Source: Polaribacter sp. ALD11
GTDB taxonomy: Bacteria > Bacteroidota > Bacteroidia > Flavobacteriales > Flavobacteriaceae
Direction: 5' to 3'
NCBI RefSeq assembly: GCF_002831685.1
Contig: NZ_CP025119.1
Span: 3,000,501 to 3,064,500 of the forward strand
Length of the DNA: 64,000 nucleotides
Positions 55,852 to 64,000 of the stretch are shown here, piece after piece; within the stretch, counting starts at the first letter, position 1; every line of letters starts with the position of its first letter. A program made the translations under genes and the position numbers. The notes beneath the pieces were generated by a model. It worked only from the letters and a program-made list of their open reading frames with translations. It was not told the DNA's origin and made no database searches.

Positions 55852-56601
55852 TTAAATTAATACAACGCCAGATTCAACATAAGGTTTTAGTATTGGATCT
55901 TTTACGTCTAAATCTGTAATGGCAATGTCAATTTCTTGAAGGCTACAAATATCATAGTTAAGTCTAATATTTAATTTATTTGAGGTAGATAAATAGACGT
56001 TTCGTTCAGAAGCTTTAATCATTGCTTTTTTAACCAATGCAACTTCATAACCTTCGCCAGTAATACCTTGCTCTAAACTAAAACCACTTACGCCAATAAA
56101 ACAAAGATTTGCGGTAATGTTAGATAAGTATTGAATAACATCAATACCTGTGGTTACCATTGAGTTTCTTTGAATTCGACCTCCAATAAATATAGTTTCA
56201 ATAGTTGGGTGTTCTGCTAATTGCATTGCAATTGGTAAGCTATATGTGTAAATAGTGGCTTTTAACGTTTTTGGAAATAATTTGGCTAACATCAGATTTG
56301 TCGTTCCACCACTCATTATAATTACCATGCCGTCTTCAACTAAGGTAATTGCTTTTTTAGCAATTAGAACTTTTTCTTCTCTTTTATATATTACATCTTC
56401 ATTGTAGTGATACAGTTTTTGCATCGTAGAAATAGCTCCTCCGTGTACTTTGGTTAATAGGCCTCTTTTGTCTAGCTCTTTTATATCTCTTCTTATGGTG
56501 TCTTCAGAAACATTTAATTTTTCAGAAAGAAAACTAGAACTTACTTGCCTATTAATACTTACTTCATCTACTACTTTTTGCTGTCGATCCTTTTTCTTCA
56601 T
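55852..56601 (-). CDS. DeoR/GlpR family regulator
   Basis: This is a sugar-phosphate responsive repressor of 249 residues. I choose the ATG at 56601 (MKKKDRQQKVVDEV) over a TTG at 56619. The N-terminal winged HTH reads SSFLSEKLNVSEDTIRRDIKELDKRGLLTKVHGGA. The effector domain has MSGGTTNLMLAKLFP and FIGVSGFSLEQGITGEGYEVA. It is divergent from susC and next to the GHL10 gene. The likely effector is a MurNAc- or GlcNAc-derived phosphate; this is inferred from murQ in the cluster. Confidence 0.9.
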   Translation of the reverse strand: MKKKDRQQKVVDEVSINRQVSSSFLSEKLNVSEDTIRRDIKELDKRGLLTKVHGGAISTMQKLYHYNEDVIYKREEKVLIAKKAITLVEDGMVIIMSGGTTNLMLAKLFPKTLKATIYTYSLPIAMQLAEHPTIETIFIGGRIQRNSMVTTGIDVIQYLSNITANLCFIGVSGFSLEQGITGEGYEVALVKKAMIKASERNVYLSTSNKLNIRLNYDICSLQEIDIAITDLDVKDPILKPYVESGVVLI

Positions 56602-56663
56602 AAAAATTGATTTTCTCAAAAATAAGATTTTATTAAGTGATTATGCAAATATCTTTGTGATAA

Positions 56664-56710
56664 AATATTAAAGTTGCATTTTTTTGCTGTTATTTAATAT
56701 TAAAGTTGCA
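56664..56710. promoter_or_regulatory. two direct repeats upstream of the DeoR gene
   Basis: AATATTAAAGTTGCA occurs at 56664-56678 and 56696-56710 (32 bp pitch). They lie 63-109 bp upstream of the DeoR start, in a place suited to control of its promoter. They may be autoregulatory sites or sites for another regulator. Confidence 0.5.
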
Positions 56711-56891
56711 ATAAAATAATATCTAAATTAAATATTGCTTTTTAGTGTTCTTAAAATAATAATACATTTAAGTGTAGTAAAATCAATTGTTTTTTATTTT
56801 TTTAAATATTTTAGTTGTTTTTTATTCCTCTTATAATATAATTTTACTGCATGTTTTAGTTTGTTTTTTTGTTTGAATATGTTGTGTTGTA

Positions 56892-56925
56892 GCAAGTAAT
56901 GTGCAGTTTTTTGCATATTACTTGC
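56892..56925. promoter_or_regulatory. inverted-repeat operator overlapping the susC promoter
   Basis: GCAAGTAATGTGCA (56892-56905) and TGCATATTACTTGC (56912-56925) are inverted copies with one mismatch and a 6 nt spacer. The right arm covers the -33 TTG of the susC promoter, so a bound repressor would block polymerase. The divergently encoded DeoR protein is the natural candidate; other regulators cannot be excluded. Confidence 0.65.
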
Positions 56926-56951
56926 GTGTTTTAATTATTTTCATATCTTTA
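56922..56951 (+). promoter_or_regulatory. promoter of the second susCD operon
   Basis: TTG at 56922-56924, then 19 nt, then TATCTTTA at 56944-56951, matching TAnnTTTG at all but the last base. It lies 27 nt upstream of the susC ATG. Confidence 0.65.
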
Positions 56952-56978
56952 CCCTAATTAATTTAAACTCAATTTTAT

Positions 56979-59900
56979 ATGAAAAAAACTTACAACCTAA
57001 TAATAGTCTTGTTTATGCTCTTGGTTGTGCAAAGTTCATTTGCTCAACTGAAAACTATTTCAGGAACTGTTACCGAAAAAGGGAGTAAAATTCCTTTACC
57101 TGAGGTTAGTGTATTTATTAACCAAGTTAATAAAGGAGATATAACCGACTTTGATGGACGTTATTCTATAAAGGCTGAAGATTTAAAAGGAAAGACACTA
57201 ACTTTTAGTTACCTTGGGTATAAAACTGTTACTATTAATTTAACAGGAGAAGATCAAGTGATAAATGCTACTTTAGAGCCAGATTCAACAAATCTTAATG
57301 AAATTGTAGTTACGGCTTTAGGTATTAAAAGAGAGTCAAAAGCTTTGGGGTATTCATTAACCAAAGTAGACGGAGAAGATTTATCTACTGTTAAAAGTTT
57401 AAGTGCTGTGAACTCTTTACAAGGAAGAGTTGCGGGTGTTAATATTTCTAGCGGTAGTGGTGGAGCTGCAGGTTCTAGTAGGGTTATTATACGTGGTGCG
57501 AGTTCATTAACAGGAAATAATCAACCATTGTATGTAATAGACGGAATTCCTGTTATTAATAATACCAATGGCTCTGTTGTGGGTGCAACAAACAATGCAA
57601 CAGGAGATGGAGGAGATGATATCTCTTCACTAAACCCCGATGATATTGAAAGTGTATCCGTTTTAAAAGGAAGTTCAGCAGCAGCTCTTTATGGTTCTTT
57701 AGCTTCTAACGGTGTAATAATGATTACCACAAAATCGGGTAAGAATAAAAAAAAGATGGGAATAGAATATTCTAGTTCTTTTACTTTTGATAAAGTAAAC
57801 ACAGGTCTTCAAGATTTTCAAACAACCTACGGACAAGGAAATAACAGGTTAAGACCAGGGTATGAATATGATTTAACTGGTAATCCTGTAGAAATAGGAC
57901 TGAAAGCCAGTGCAATTGATGATTCTTATGTGAGTTCTTTACAATCTTGGGGTGCACCTTTAGATGGTTCGTTAGTATATAATTGGGACGGAGTTAAAAG
58001 ACCTTATTCTTATGCAGGTAATAATTTAGATAAATTTTACAAAACAGGTGTTACTTCAATTAATACGCTTGCACTTGCAAAAGGAGGCGAAGATTATAAT
58101 TATCGTTTGTCTTTTTCAAACCTAGATAATAAAGATATTTTTCCTAATACAACCTTAAAAAGAAGATCGATATCTTTAAATGCTTCTGCTAAAATTAGTT
58201 CAAAATTAACATCTACAATCAACACAAAATACATTGTAGAAGATGTACATAATCGTATAAGTATTGGAGATACACCAGGAAATGCAAACACAGTAGCTTT
58301 TGTATTGCCAAGTAGTTTAAATATTTATGATTTGAAGCCAGGTTCTAATGAAGAAGGAACAGAGTTAAGGTTTCAGCCAAGTCAGTTTATCTCTAACCCT
58401 TATTGGGCAACAAATGATTTTAATAATGATGATACTAAAAATAGACTTACTGCATCAACAACTTTAAAATATGATGTAAATGATTGGTTAAGTGTTACTG
58501 GAAGAACGGGTATCGATACGTATGATTTGTCAAGAAAAAGAGTGACTCCTTTTGGTACAGCTTACAGACCAGCAGGTGAATTATACCAAGTAAAATCTAC
58601 TTATAAATTAGTAAATTCAGATGTTATGTTAGGTATTGATAAAGATATCACAGATAAAATATCAATAAATTCTATATTAGGCGCTAATTCTAGAACATCT
58701 AGTTTCGAATCTTTAAGTGCGTTAGGAAGAGGTTTTATTGTTGTTGGGTTAGAAGATTTAAACAATACAACACTGCCAGAACCAACTTATGGGTTTTTCG
58801 AAACAAAAACAAATTCTATCTACGGTTCATTTGAAGCAAGTTATAACAGGTATTTGTATGTAACTTTTACAGGAAGAAATGATTGGTTTTCTACACTTTC
58901 TTTTCCTGGGAAAACGACACCAAATGACGGGTTTTATTGGTCTGTAAGTCAGAGTTTATTATTAAGTCAGGCTTTTGATTTACCAGAAGCAATTAATTAC
59001 GCGAAAGTAAGAACCAGTTATGCGCAAGTTGCAGGTGGCGCTAGAAATGCTTATAGTTTAAATTTAGATTATGCAATTACAGGATCTTTTCAAGGACAGT
59101 CTTTCGGGCAGTTAAATGGAAATTCTATCCCAAATCCAAACTTAATTCCGTTTCAAAAAAATGAATTTGAAGTTGGTTTTGAAGGGCGTTTTTTTAACAG
59201 TAGGTTACATCTTGATATGGCTTATTATGCAAACAAAACTCAGAATGATATTGTTAGAGCAGCAGCTTCTCAATCCTCAGGATTTACTTCATCAATTCTT
59301 AATATTGGTGAATTACAAAATAAAGGATTTGAATTTTTAATAGGAGGTTCGCCAATTAAAACAGAAGATTTCTCATGGAATACTTCATTTAATTTTGGGT
59401 ATAATAATAGTGAAATTATTCACACAGATGATGAAGATACTGCTATTAATGTAGATGGAAGTTTAACGAGATCTAGAACAGCAATTATTTCTCATATTGT
59501 TGGTGAGAATTATGGGGTAATTTTCGGTTCTTCATATAAGAGAGATGAAAACGGAACGATTATGTATAACAATAGTGGTACGATACCAAAACCGGTTCAA
59601 GGAGAAAATAAAATACTAGGGCAAGGTGTTGCACCTTATACCATGGGTTTCTCAAATAGATTTAGTTACAAGGATTTTTCATTAAGTTTTTTAATTGATG
59701 CAAAGTTTGGAGGAAGTGTACATTCTGGAACAAACAGAGAATTAATGATGAGAGGACTTCATAAAAAGACACTTAAAGGTCGAGAAGATGGTTTAGAAGT
59801 ATCTGGTATTGATAATGCTACAGGGCAAGCATTTACGAAGGTTGTGGCTCCAGAAAACTTACGAACTTATTATGGTTTTATAGGTGAAGAAAATTCAGGA

Positions 59901-60167
59901 ATTTCTGAAGAATTTGTATACAGTACAGATTTTATTAAGTTTAGAGAGGTAAGTCTGTCATATAGTCTTCCTCAAACAGCATTAAAAAATGTTTTTATTG
60001 ACAATGTAAGATTGTCTGTTATAGGTAGAAACCTATTCTTTATTTCAAGAAAAATTGATAATGTAGATCCAGAGGCTTCATTAAATAATTTAAACTCTCA
60101 AGGTATAGAAAGGTTTGGAACACCATCAACAAGAAGTTATGGGTTTTCAGTAAACGTTAAATTTTAA
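56979..60167 (+). CDS. SusC/RagA TonB-dependent outer-membrane transporter
   Basis: This is a TonB-linked outer-membrane importer of 1062 residues. It has signal peptide MKKTYNLIIVLFMLLVVQSSFAQ and a carboxypeptidase-regulatory-like domain (about 25-105). The SusC signature is LNEIVVTALGIKRESKALGYS. The plug has LQGRVAGVNISSGSGGAAGSS and SVLKGSSAAALYGSLASNGV, and the barrel ends in GFSVNVKF. A SusD partner follows after 10 nt. In this cluster with MurQ and a DigH-like hydrolase the cargo is probably peptidoglycan-derived oligosaccharide. Confidence 0.95.
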   Translation: MKKTYNLIIVLFMLLVVQSSFAQLKTISGTVTEKGSKIPLPEVSVFINQVNKGDITDFDGRYSIKAEDLKGKTLTFSYLGYKTVTINLTGEDQVINATLEPDSTNLNEIVVTALGIKRESKALGYSLTKVDGEDLSTVKSLSAVNSLQGRVAGVNISSGSGGAAGSSRVIIRGASSLTGNNQPLYVIDGIPVINNTNGSVVGATNNATGDGGDDISSLNPDDIESVSVLKGSSAAALYGSLASNGVIMITTKSGKNKKKMGIEYSSSFTFDKVNTGLQDFQTTYGQGNNRLRPGYEYDLTGNPVEIGLKASAIDDSYVSSLQSWGAPLDGSLVYNWDGVKRPYSYAGNNLDKFYKTGVTSINTLALAKGGEDYNYRLSFSNLDNKDIFPNTTLKRRSISLNASAKISSKLTSTINTKYIVEDVHNRISIGDTPGNANTVAFVLPSSLNIYDLKPGSNEEGTELRFQPSQFISNPYWATNDFNNDDTKNRLTASTTLKYDVNDWLSVTGRTGIDTYDLSRKRVTPFGTAYRPAGELYQVKSTYKLVNSDVMLGIDKDITDKISINSILGANSRTSSFESLSALGRGFIVVGLEDLNNTTLPEPTYGFFETKTNSIYGSFEASYNRYLYVTFTGRNDWFSTLSFPGKTTPNDGFYWSVSQSLLLSQAFDLPEAINYAKVRTSYAQVAGGARNAYSLNLDYAITGSFQGQSFGQLNGNSIPNPNLIPFQKNEFEVGFEGRFFNSRLHLDMAYYANKTQNDIVRAAASQSSGFTSSILNIGELQNKGFEFLIGGSPIKTEDFSWNTSFNFGYNNSEIIHTDDEDTAINVDGSLTRSRTAIISHIVGENYGVIFGSSYKRDENGTIMYNNSGTIPKPVQGENKILGQGVAPYTMGFSNRFSYKDFSLSFLIDAKFGGSVHSGTNRELMMRGLHKKTLKGREDGLEVSGIDNATGQAFTKVVAPENLRTYYGFIGEENSGISEEFVYSTDFIKFREVSLSYSLPQTALKNVFIDNVRLSVIGRNLFFISRKIDNVDPEASLNNLNSQGIERFGTPSTRSYGFSVNVKF

Positions 60168-60177
60168 AAAATAGAAT

Positions 60178-61671
60178 ATGAAAAAAATATTTATTTTAGT
60201 AGTAATACTATGTACATTTAGTTTTTGTGATGACGGTTTCGAAGAACTCAATGTAAATCCAACAAAACCAGTTCAGTTAGATCCATCAACAAAACTTACT
60301 TATATTCAGTTATACACAGGTGGTAGTAGTTATGTTGCGTATTTATTTTGGAATGTTATTCATTTTATGCAAAACGTACAGCACTTAAATAATACGTCGT
60401 ACGTATCCTTTTTATATAAAGAAGGAAATACACATTGGTTATTTGAAGAGCAATTTAAAACTACTGTAAAAAACATTGCAGATTTAGAAGCACAATTAGA
60501 AGCAAGTACAGCACCTACTGCAACGGTAGATTTAGCGATTGCAAGAGTACAAAAAGTTTTAATTTTTAGTAGAATAACAGATGCTTATGGAGATATTCCA
60601 TACAGTGAAGCTGGCAAAGGGTTTTTAGAAGGGATTCGTTTTCCTAAATATGATACACAAAGTTCTATTTATACAAATATGTTAGAAACATTAGAAGCTT
60701 CTGCTACTGTTTTAAATTCAGGAGGTATAAGTTCTTATGGTACTGCAGATTTAATGTTTGCTGGTGATACCGGGAAATGGAAAAAGTTTGCCAATTCATT
60801 AATGTTACGTTTGGCGATGAGAATGGTAAAAGTAGACGATGCAAGTGCGAAAGCATGGGCAACGAAAGCGATTAATGGAGGAGTGATGACAAGTAATGCA
60901 GATATTGCTTTTTTACAATATGAGAATTCTGCAAATGATGGTGGACCAAACGTAAATCCGCTTACCAAGTGTTTTACTTCTAGAGCTTCAACTCAAGTTA
61001 AAATTTCTAAAACTTTTATGGATTTTATGAAAGATAGAGATGATCCAAGAGTTTCTGTTTTAGCATCTACAGTTAGTGGAGATACAGATCCTACCTTACA
61101 ATTTGGTCAAGATATAAATGTTGATACAAGAGGTACAGCAAATTCAAAACCAAACATCAATATTTTTGGTGGTTCGGGAAATGTAGTTTACGATGCTCCT
61201 TTTTTCTTTCAAACGTATGCAGAGGTTGAGTTTATGTTAGCCGAAGCAGGAGAAAGATGGAGTTTGGCAGGTGGAGCTACAAATGTTGAAATACATTACA
61301 ATGCAGGTGTAACTGCGGCAATGCAATATTTATCGATGTATGGTAATGTCGCAAATATTACAACTACTCAGATAGACGATTACTTAAATACGAATCCTTT
61401 TGTATCCTCGGAGGCTTTAAAAATGATTAATGAACAATATTGGGTAGCTACATTTGGTAATGGTTTAGAAACTTTTTCAAATTGGAGAAGATCTGGTTAT
61501 CCAGAGTTAGTGCCTGCAAGTGTTGCAGCTACGCTTACAGGTGGTGAAATTCCAAGAAGATTGGTGTATCCAGCTTCAGAAAAATTAAACAATCCAGTAA
61601 ATGTTGACGCAGCAATAACGCAACAAGGAGGAGACCTTTTAACGACAAGAATGTGGTGGGATAAAAATTAA
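60178..61671 (+). CDS. SusD/RagB-like lipoprotein (SusD-like_2)
   Basis: This surface glycan-binding lipoprotein (497 residues, Cys17 in FSFCDDG) belongs to the shorter SusD-like branch with N-terminus FEELNVNPTKP. It has the TPR region RVQKVLIFSRITDAYGDIPYSEA, KFANSLMLRLAMRM, and YAEVEFMLAEAGERW. The C-terminus NWRRSGYPELVPA is typical of the branch. It is co-transcribed with susC and followed by a hairpin before the symporter gene. Confidence 0.93.
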   Translation: MKKIFILVVILCTFSFCDDGFEELNVNPTKPVQLDPSTKLTYIQLYTGGSSYVAYLFWNVIHFMQNVQHLNNTSYVSFLYKEGNTHWLFEEQFKTTVKNIADLEAQLEASTAPTATVDLAIARVQKVLIFSRITDAYGDIPYSEAGKGFLEGIRFPKYDTQSSIYTNMLETLEASATVLNSGGISSYGTADLMFAGDTGKWKKFANSLMLRLAMRMVKVDDASAKAWATKAINGGVMTSNADIAFLQYENSANDGGPNVNPLTKCFTSRASTQVKISKTFMDFMKDRDDPRVSVLASTVSGDTDPTLQFGQDINVDTRGTANSKPNINIFGGSGNVVYDAPFFFQTYAEVEFMLAEAGERWSLAGGATNVEIHYNAGVTAAMQYLSMYGNVANITTTQIDDYLNTNPFVSSEALKMINEQYWVATFGNGLETFSNWRRSGYPELVPASVAATLTGGEIPRRLVYPASEKLNNPVNVDAAITQQGGDLLTTRMWWDKN

Positions 61672-61741
61672 TTGAGAAAAAGATAATTTTTAAAAATAAA
61701 AGAGAGTAACAATATTTGTTTTTAGTTTGAATTTGTGATAG

Positions 61742-61780
61742 GAGGTGAGATACTAAAAGACGAATCTCACCTCTTATTTT
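61742..61780 (+). terminator. hairpin after susD (terminator or attenuator)
   Basis: GAGGTGAGAT (61742-61751) pairs with ATCTCACCTC (61764-61773) across a 12 nt loop and is followed by TTATTTT. It is a 10 bp GC-containing stem in the 293 bp gap between susD and the symporter gene and could lower downstream expression. Confidence 0.55.
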
Positions 61781-61964
61781 AATAAAGAGTTTAAATTTAG
61801 GAAGACAATTCTTCTTAAAATTGAAAAAGTAAAAACTCATGTATCAGAAATTCAACTTCAAAAATTAAATTACAACTATTTTTAAAAAAAAGTATGTCAA
61901 CTTCAATACCATAACTAATGGTACTTAATAAATAATAAAAGTAGTTTAAAGCTAATAAATTAAA

Positions 61965-63419
61965 ATGAACTCAACCATAATTCTATTAATCATTGTATCT
62001 TATTTTGGGGTATTAATGTTAATATCACACTTTACTTCAAAAAACACAAGTGACGATTCCTTTTATACAGGAGACAGAAAATCTCCTTGGCAAGTCGTTG
62101 CTTTTGGGATGATTGGCGCCGTTATGTCTGGTGTAACATTTGTTTCTATACCAGGAATGGTAAGTAATAATTACTTTTATTATTTACAATTCGTTTTCGG
62201 AAACGTAGTGGGTTATGTGTTTATAACTTACGTGTTAATTCCCATCTATTACAATTTAAAACTGGTTTCGATATACAGTTATTTAGAAACCAGATTCGGA
62301 CCAAGAACGTATAAGACAGGTTCTTTATTTTTCTTGATTTCGCAATCTTTTGGTGCAGCATTAAGATTGTTGCTAGCAGCAAAAATTTTACAATATGCAG
62401 TTTTCGATGCGTTTAATATTCCTTTTTATGCAACCGTAATTATCATATTAATCTTAATATGGATGTACACCAATAAATCTGGAATTAAAACCATTGTTTG
62501 GACGGATACTTTACAAACCTTCTTTTTATTAATGGCTGCAATCGTATCTATATTTATTATAAAAGACGCTTTAGATTTAAGCGTTTCAGAAACGATAACT
62601 TCTATTACAGATCATAAATATTTTAAGGTTTTTAATTGGGATTTTAATTCGGGAAGTAACTTTTTTAAACAGTTTATTTCTGGAATTTTGATTGCTGTAG
62701 CTATGGTTGGTTTAGATCAAAATATGATGCAAAAAACCTTAACCTGTAAAAATAAAAAGGAAGCACAACGTAATATATTAACATTCAGTTTGTTTTTAGC
62801 CTTGGCTCAATTTCTTTTTTTAGGTTTAGGTGTGATGCTTTATTTGTACGCAGAAAAATTCGGAATTCAGTTAGAAATGGAGAACGGAAAGTTTATCAAT
62901 ACAGATAATTTATTTCCAATGCTTTCTCTTGGAAATTTTGGAACTGTAGCAGCGGTTAGTTTTATTTTAGGAATAACTGCGGCTTCATTTTCTAGTGTAG
63001 ATTCATCATTAACAGCACTAACAACATCTTTTACAGTAGATTTTTTAGATGTGAAAAATAAGAATTCAAAAGAAAAAAAACGACTTAAAAATTACGTGTT
63101 ACTTGGTTTTTCTGTGATCATTTTTATCATCATAATGTTGTTTTCAGAAAGTAAAGGAGATGTAATTACAACAATATTTAAAGTTGCAGGCTATACGTAT
63201 GGTCCGTTATTGGGGCTCTATTTGTTGGGTATTTTTACTAAAATAAATATAAAAGATACAGTAGTACCTTATGTCTGTATTTTAATGCCATTGCTAACTT
63301 ATTATTTAAACTACATCGTTAAAGAAAAATTTTCTTTCGATTTAGGCTTTATGAATATATTATTAAACGCATCATTAACAATTTTAAGTTTAATCCTCAC
63401 ACGAAATAAAAATGATTAA
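61965..63419 (+). CDS. sodium:solute symporter (SSS family)
   Basis: This is an inner-membrane Na+-coupled carrier of 484 residues with about 13 hydrophobic segments. The family region PWQVVAFGMIGAVMSGVTFVSIPG and the conserved SFSSVDSSLTALTTSF (TM8-like Na+ site) are present. Its last 8 nt overlap the start of murQ, so the two are translationally coupled. In Tannerella forsythia a membrane transporter gene (murT) precedes murK and murQ for MurNAc uptake; this carrier is the probable counterpart. Substrate by context only. Confidence 0.9.
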   Translation: MNSTIILLIIVSYFGVLMLISHFTSKNTSDDSFYTGDRKSPWQVVAFGMIGAVMSGVTFVSIPGMVSNNYFYYLQFVFGNVVGYVFITYVLIPIYYNLKLVSIYSYLETRFGPRTYKTGSLFFLISQSFGAALRLLLAAKILQYAVFDAFNIPFYATVIIILILIWMYTNKSGIKTIVWTDTLQTFFLLMAAIVSIFIIKDALDLSVSETITSITDHKYFKVFNWDFNSGSNFFKQFISGILIAVAMVGLDQNMMQKTLTCKNKKEAQRNILTFSLFLALAQFLFLGLGVMLYLYAEKFGIQLEMENGKFINTDNLFPMLSLGNFGTVAAVSFILGITAASFSSVDSSLTALTTSFTVDFLDVKNKNSKEKKRLKNYVLLGFSVIIFIIIMLFSESKGDVITTIFKVAGYTYGPLLGLYLLGIFTKINIKDTVVPYVCILMPLLTYYLNYIVKEKFSFDLGFMNILLNASLTILSLILTRNKND

Positions 63420-64000
63420 CAACCTAACAACAGAGCAAACATCAGATTACAATAATTTAGAAGAAATGAGTACGTTTGAATTACTTTCAAACATGAATAT
63501 AGAAGATAAAAAAGTACCTAATGCAATTGAAAAAGCCATACCACAAATTGAAAAATTAACGGATGTTATTCATGCGAAAATGAGTAAAGGAGGAAGGCTT
63601 TTTTACATTGGAGCAGGAACAAGTGGTAGATTAGGGGTTTTGGATGCATCTGAATGTCCGCCTACATTTGGGGTTTCAGATAATTGGATTATTGGAATAA
63701 TTGCTGGTGGAGATACAGCGCTTAGAAAAGCTATTGAAAATGCAGAAGATGATACCGAGTTAGCTTGGAAAGATTTACAAGAACACAATATTACAGACAA
63801 AGATGTTCTTGTTGGTATTGCGGCTTCGGGCACTACACCGTATGTAATTGGTGGCTTACAAAAAGCGAAACAGCACCAAATTATAACTGGCTGCGTTACT
63901 TGTAATAAAGATTCCCCATTATCACTAGAAGCAGGCTTTCCTGTAGAATTAATTGTTGGGCCAGAGTTTGTTACAGGAAGCACAAGAATGAAAGCGGGTA
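63412..64000 (+). CDS. murQ: N-acetylmuramic acid 6-phosphate etherase (partial)
   Basis: This cytosolic enzyme removes D-lactate from MurNAc-6-phosphate to give GlcNAc-6-phosphate. The ATG at 63412 overlaps the symporter stop by 8 nt. The first 196 residues are in the window: an N-terminal helix MSTFELLSNMNIEDKKVP and an SIS domain with GRLFYIGAGTSGRLGVLDA, ECPPTFG, IIGIIAGGDTALRKAIE, GIAASGTTPYVIG, and VTGSTRMKAG at the edge. The C-terminus is cut by the window end. All visible motifs are intact. Confidence 0.95.
   Translation, partial: MINNLTTEQTSDYNNLEEMSTFELLSNMNIEDKKVPNAIEKAIPQIEKLTDVIHAKMSKGGRLFYIGAGTSGRLGVLDASECPPTFGVSDNWIIGIIAGGDTALRKAIENAEDDTELAWKDLQEHNITDKDVLVGIAASGTTPYVIGGLQKAKQHQIITGCVTCNKDSPLSLEAGFPVELIVGPEFVTGSTRMKAG

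Larger units (their letters stand above)
56602..56978. other. 377 bp divergent control region (DeoR / susC)
   Basis: There is no gene here. Near the deoR side a 15 bp sequence AATATTAAAGTTGCA occurs twice in direct orientation (56664-56678 and 56696-56710), 32 bp apart, three helical turns. Near susC lie a 14-6-14 inverted repeat and the susC promoter. The middle (56720-56880) is very AT-rich with no clear element. Confidence 0.7.

Noticed and set aside
63603..63983. 126-codon minus-strand open frame at the window edge
   Set aside because: It is antisense to murQ, whose SIS-domain motifs are clear on the plus strand.
1..64000. CRISPR array or phage genes
   Set aside because: I saw no array of regularly spaced repeats, no cas genes and no phage structural genes on either strand.

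Overview
The window is AT-rich chromosomal DNA (about 30% GC in the stretches I counted by eye). It most likely comes from a marine member of the Flavobacteriaceae, of the Polaribacter/Tenacibaculum type. The evidence is two SusC/SusD pairs, a hybrid two-component sensor of the PUL type, a GLPGLI protein, Bacteroidota-type promoters (TAnnTTTG at -7, TTTG/TTG about 19 nt upstream) and few clear Shine-Dalgarno sequences. Genus is inference; no rRNA is present.

Layout. 1-5143: housekeeping genes (metF, trxA, a lipoprotein M1 aminopeptidase, a DUF58 protein). 5208-5546: two identical tRNA-Asp genes, each with its own promoter and terminator. 5678-7920: a GMC flavoprotein with a Tat-type small subunit. 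8313-32136: a carbohydrate-use region with a secreted GH2 beta-galactosidase, a propeller histidine kinase with two tandem LytTR response regulators, and a polysaccharide utilisation locus. That locus has a hybrid two-component sensor (HTCS) divergent from a GH109-like oxidoreductase/glycosidase, then SusC, SusD, an FG-GAP/UnbV lipoprotein and a DUF5077-DUF3472-F5/8C lipoprotein. 32214-41249: comM and ppc, separated by a foreign-looking ~4.8 kb cassette (small secreted Cys peptide, GLPGLI protein, outer-membrane barrel) flanked by two ~215 bp copies of the comM 5' end. 41385-52346: a mostly minus-strand housekeeping block (DsbD, TlpA-like protein, TilS, small protein, serine hydrolase, PabB, PagL-like outer-membrane protein, LpdA). 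52482-54194: haem-binding protein and glycosyltransferase. 54203-64000: a probable peptidoglycan-sugar (MurNAc) recovery locus with a DigH-like GHL10 lipoprotein, DeoR regulator, SusC, SusD, SSS-family symporter and MurQ, which runs off the window.

How the genes work together. In the first PUL the HTCS probably senses a glycan breakdown product in the periplasm and switches on the divergent operon through a perfect 8+6+8 palindrome in the shared intergenic region. In the second locus the DeoR protein is well placed to act on a 14-6-14 inverted repeat lying over the -33 element of the susC promoter. SusCD would bring muro-glycans across the outer membrane, the SSS carrier would take them across the inner membrane, and MurQ would remove lactate from MurNAc-6-phosphate.

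The most unusual structure is the comM-linked cassette. An orphan 5' fragment of comM, about 99% identical to the working gene over 176 bp with only synonymous coding differences in that stretch, lies beside ppc 4.8 kb away. Between the copies is a three-gene operon that looks like a self-contained peptide/receptor system of unknown function, and no integrase or transposase is visible.
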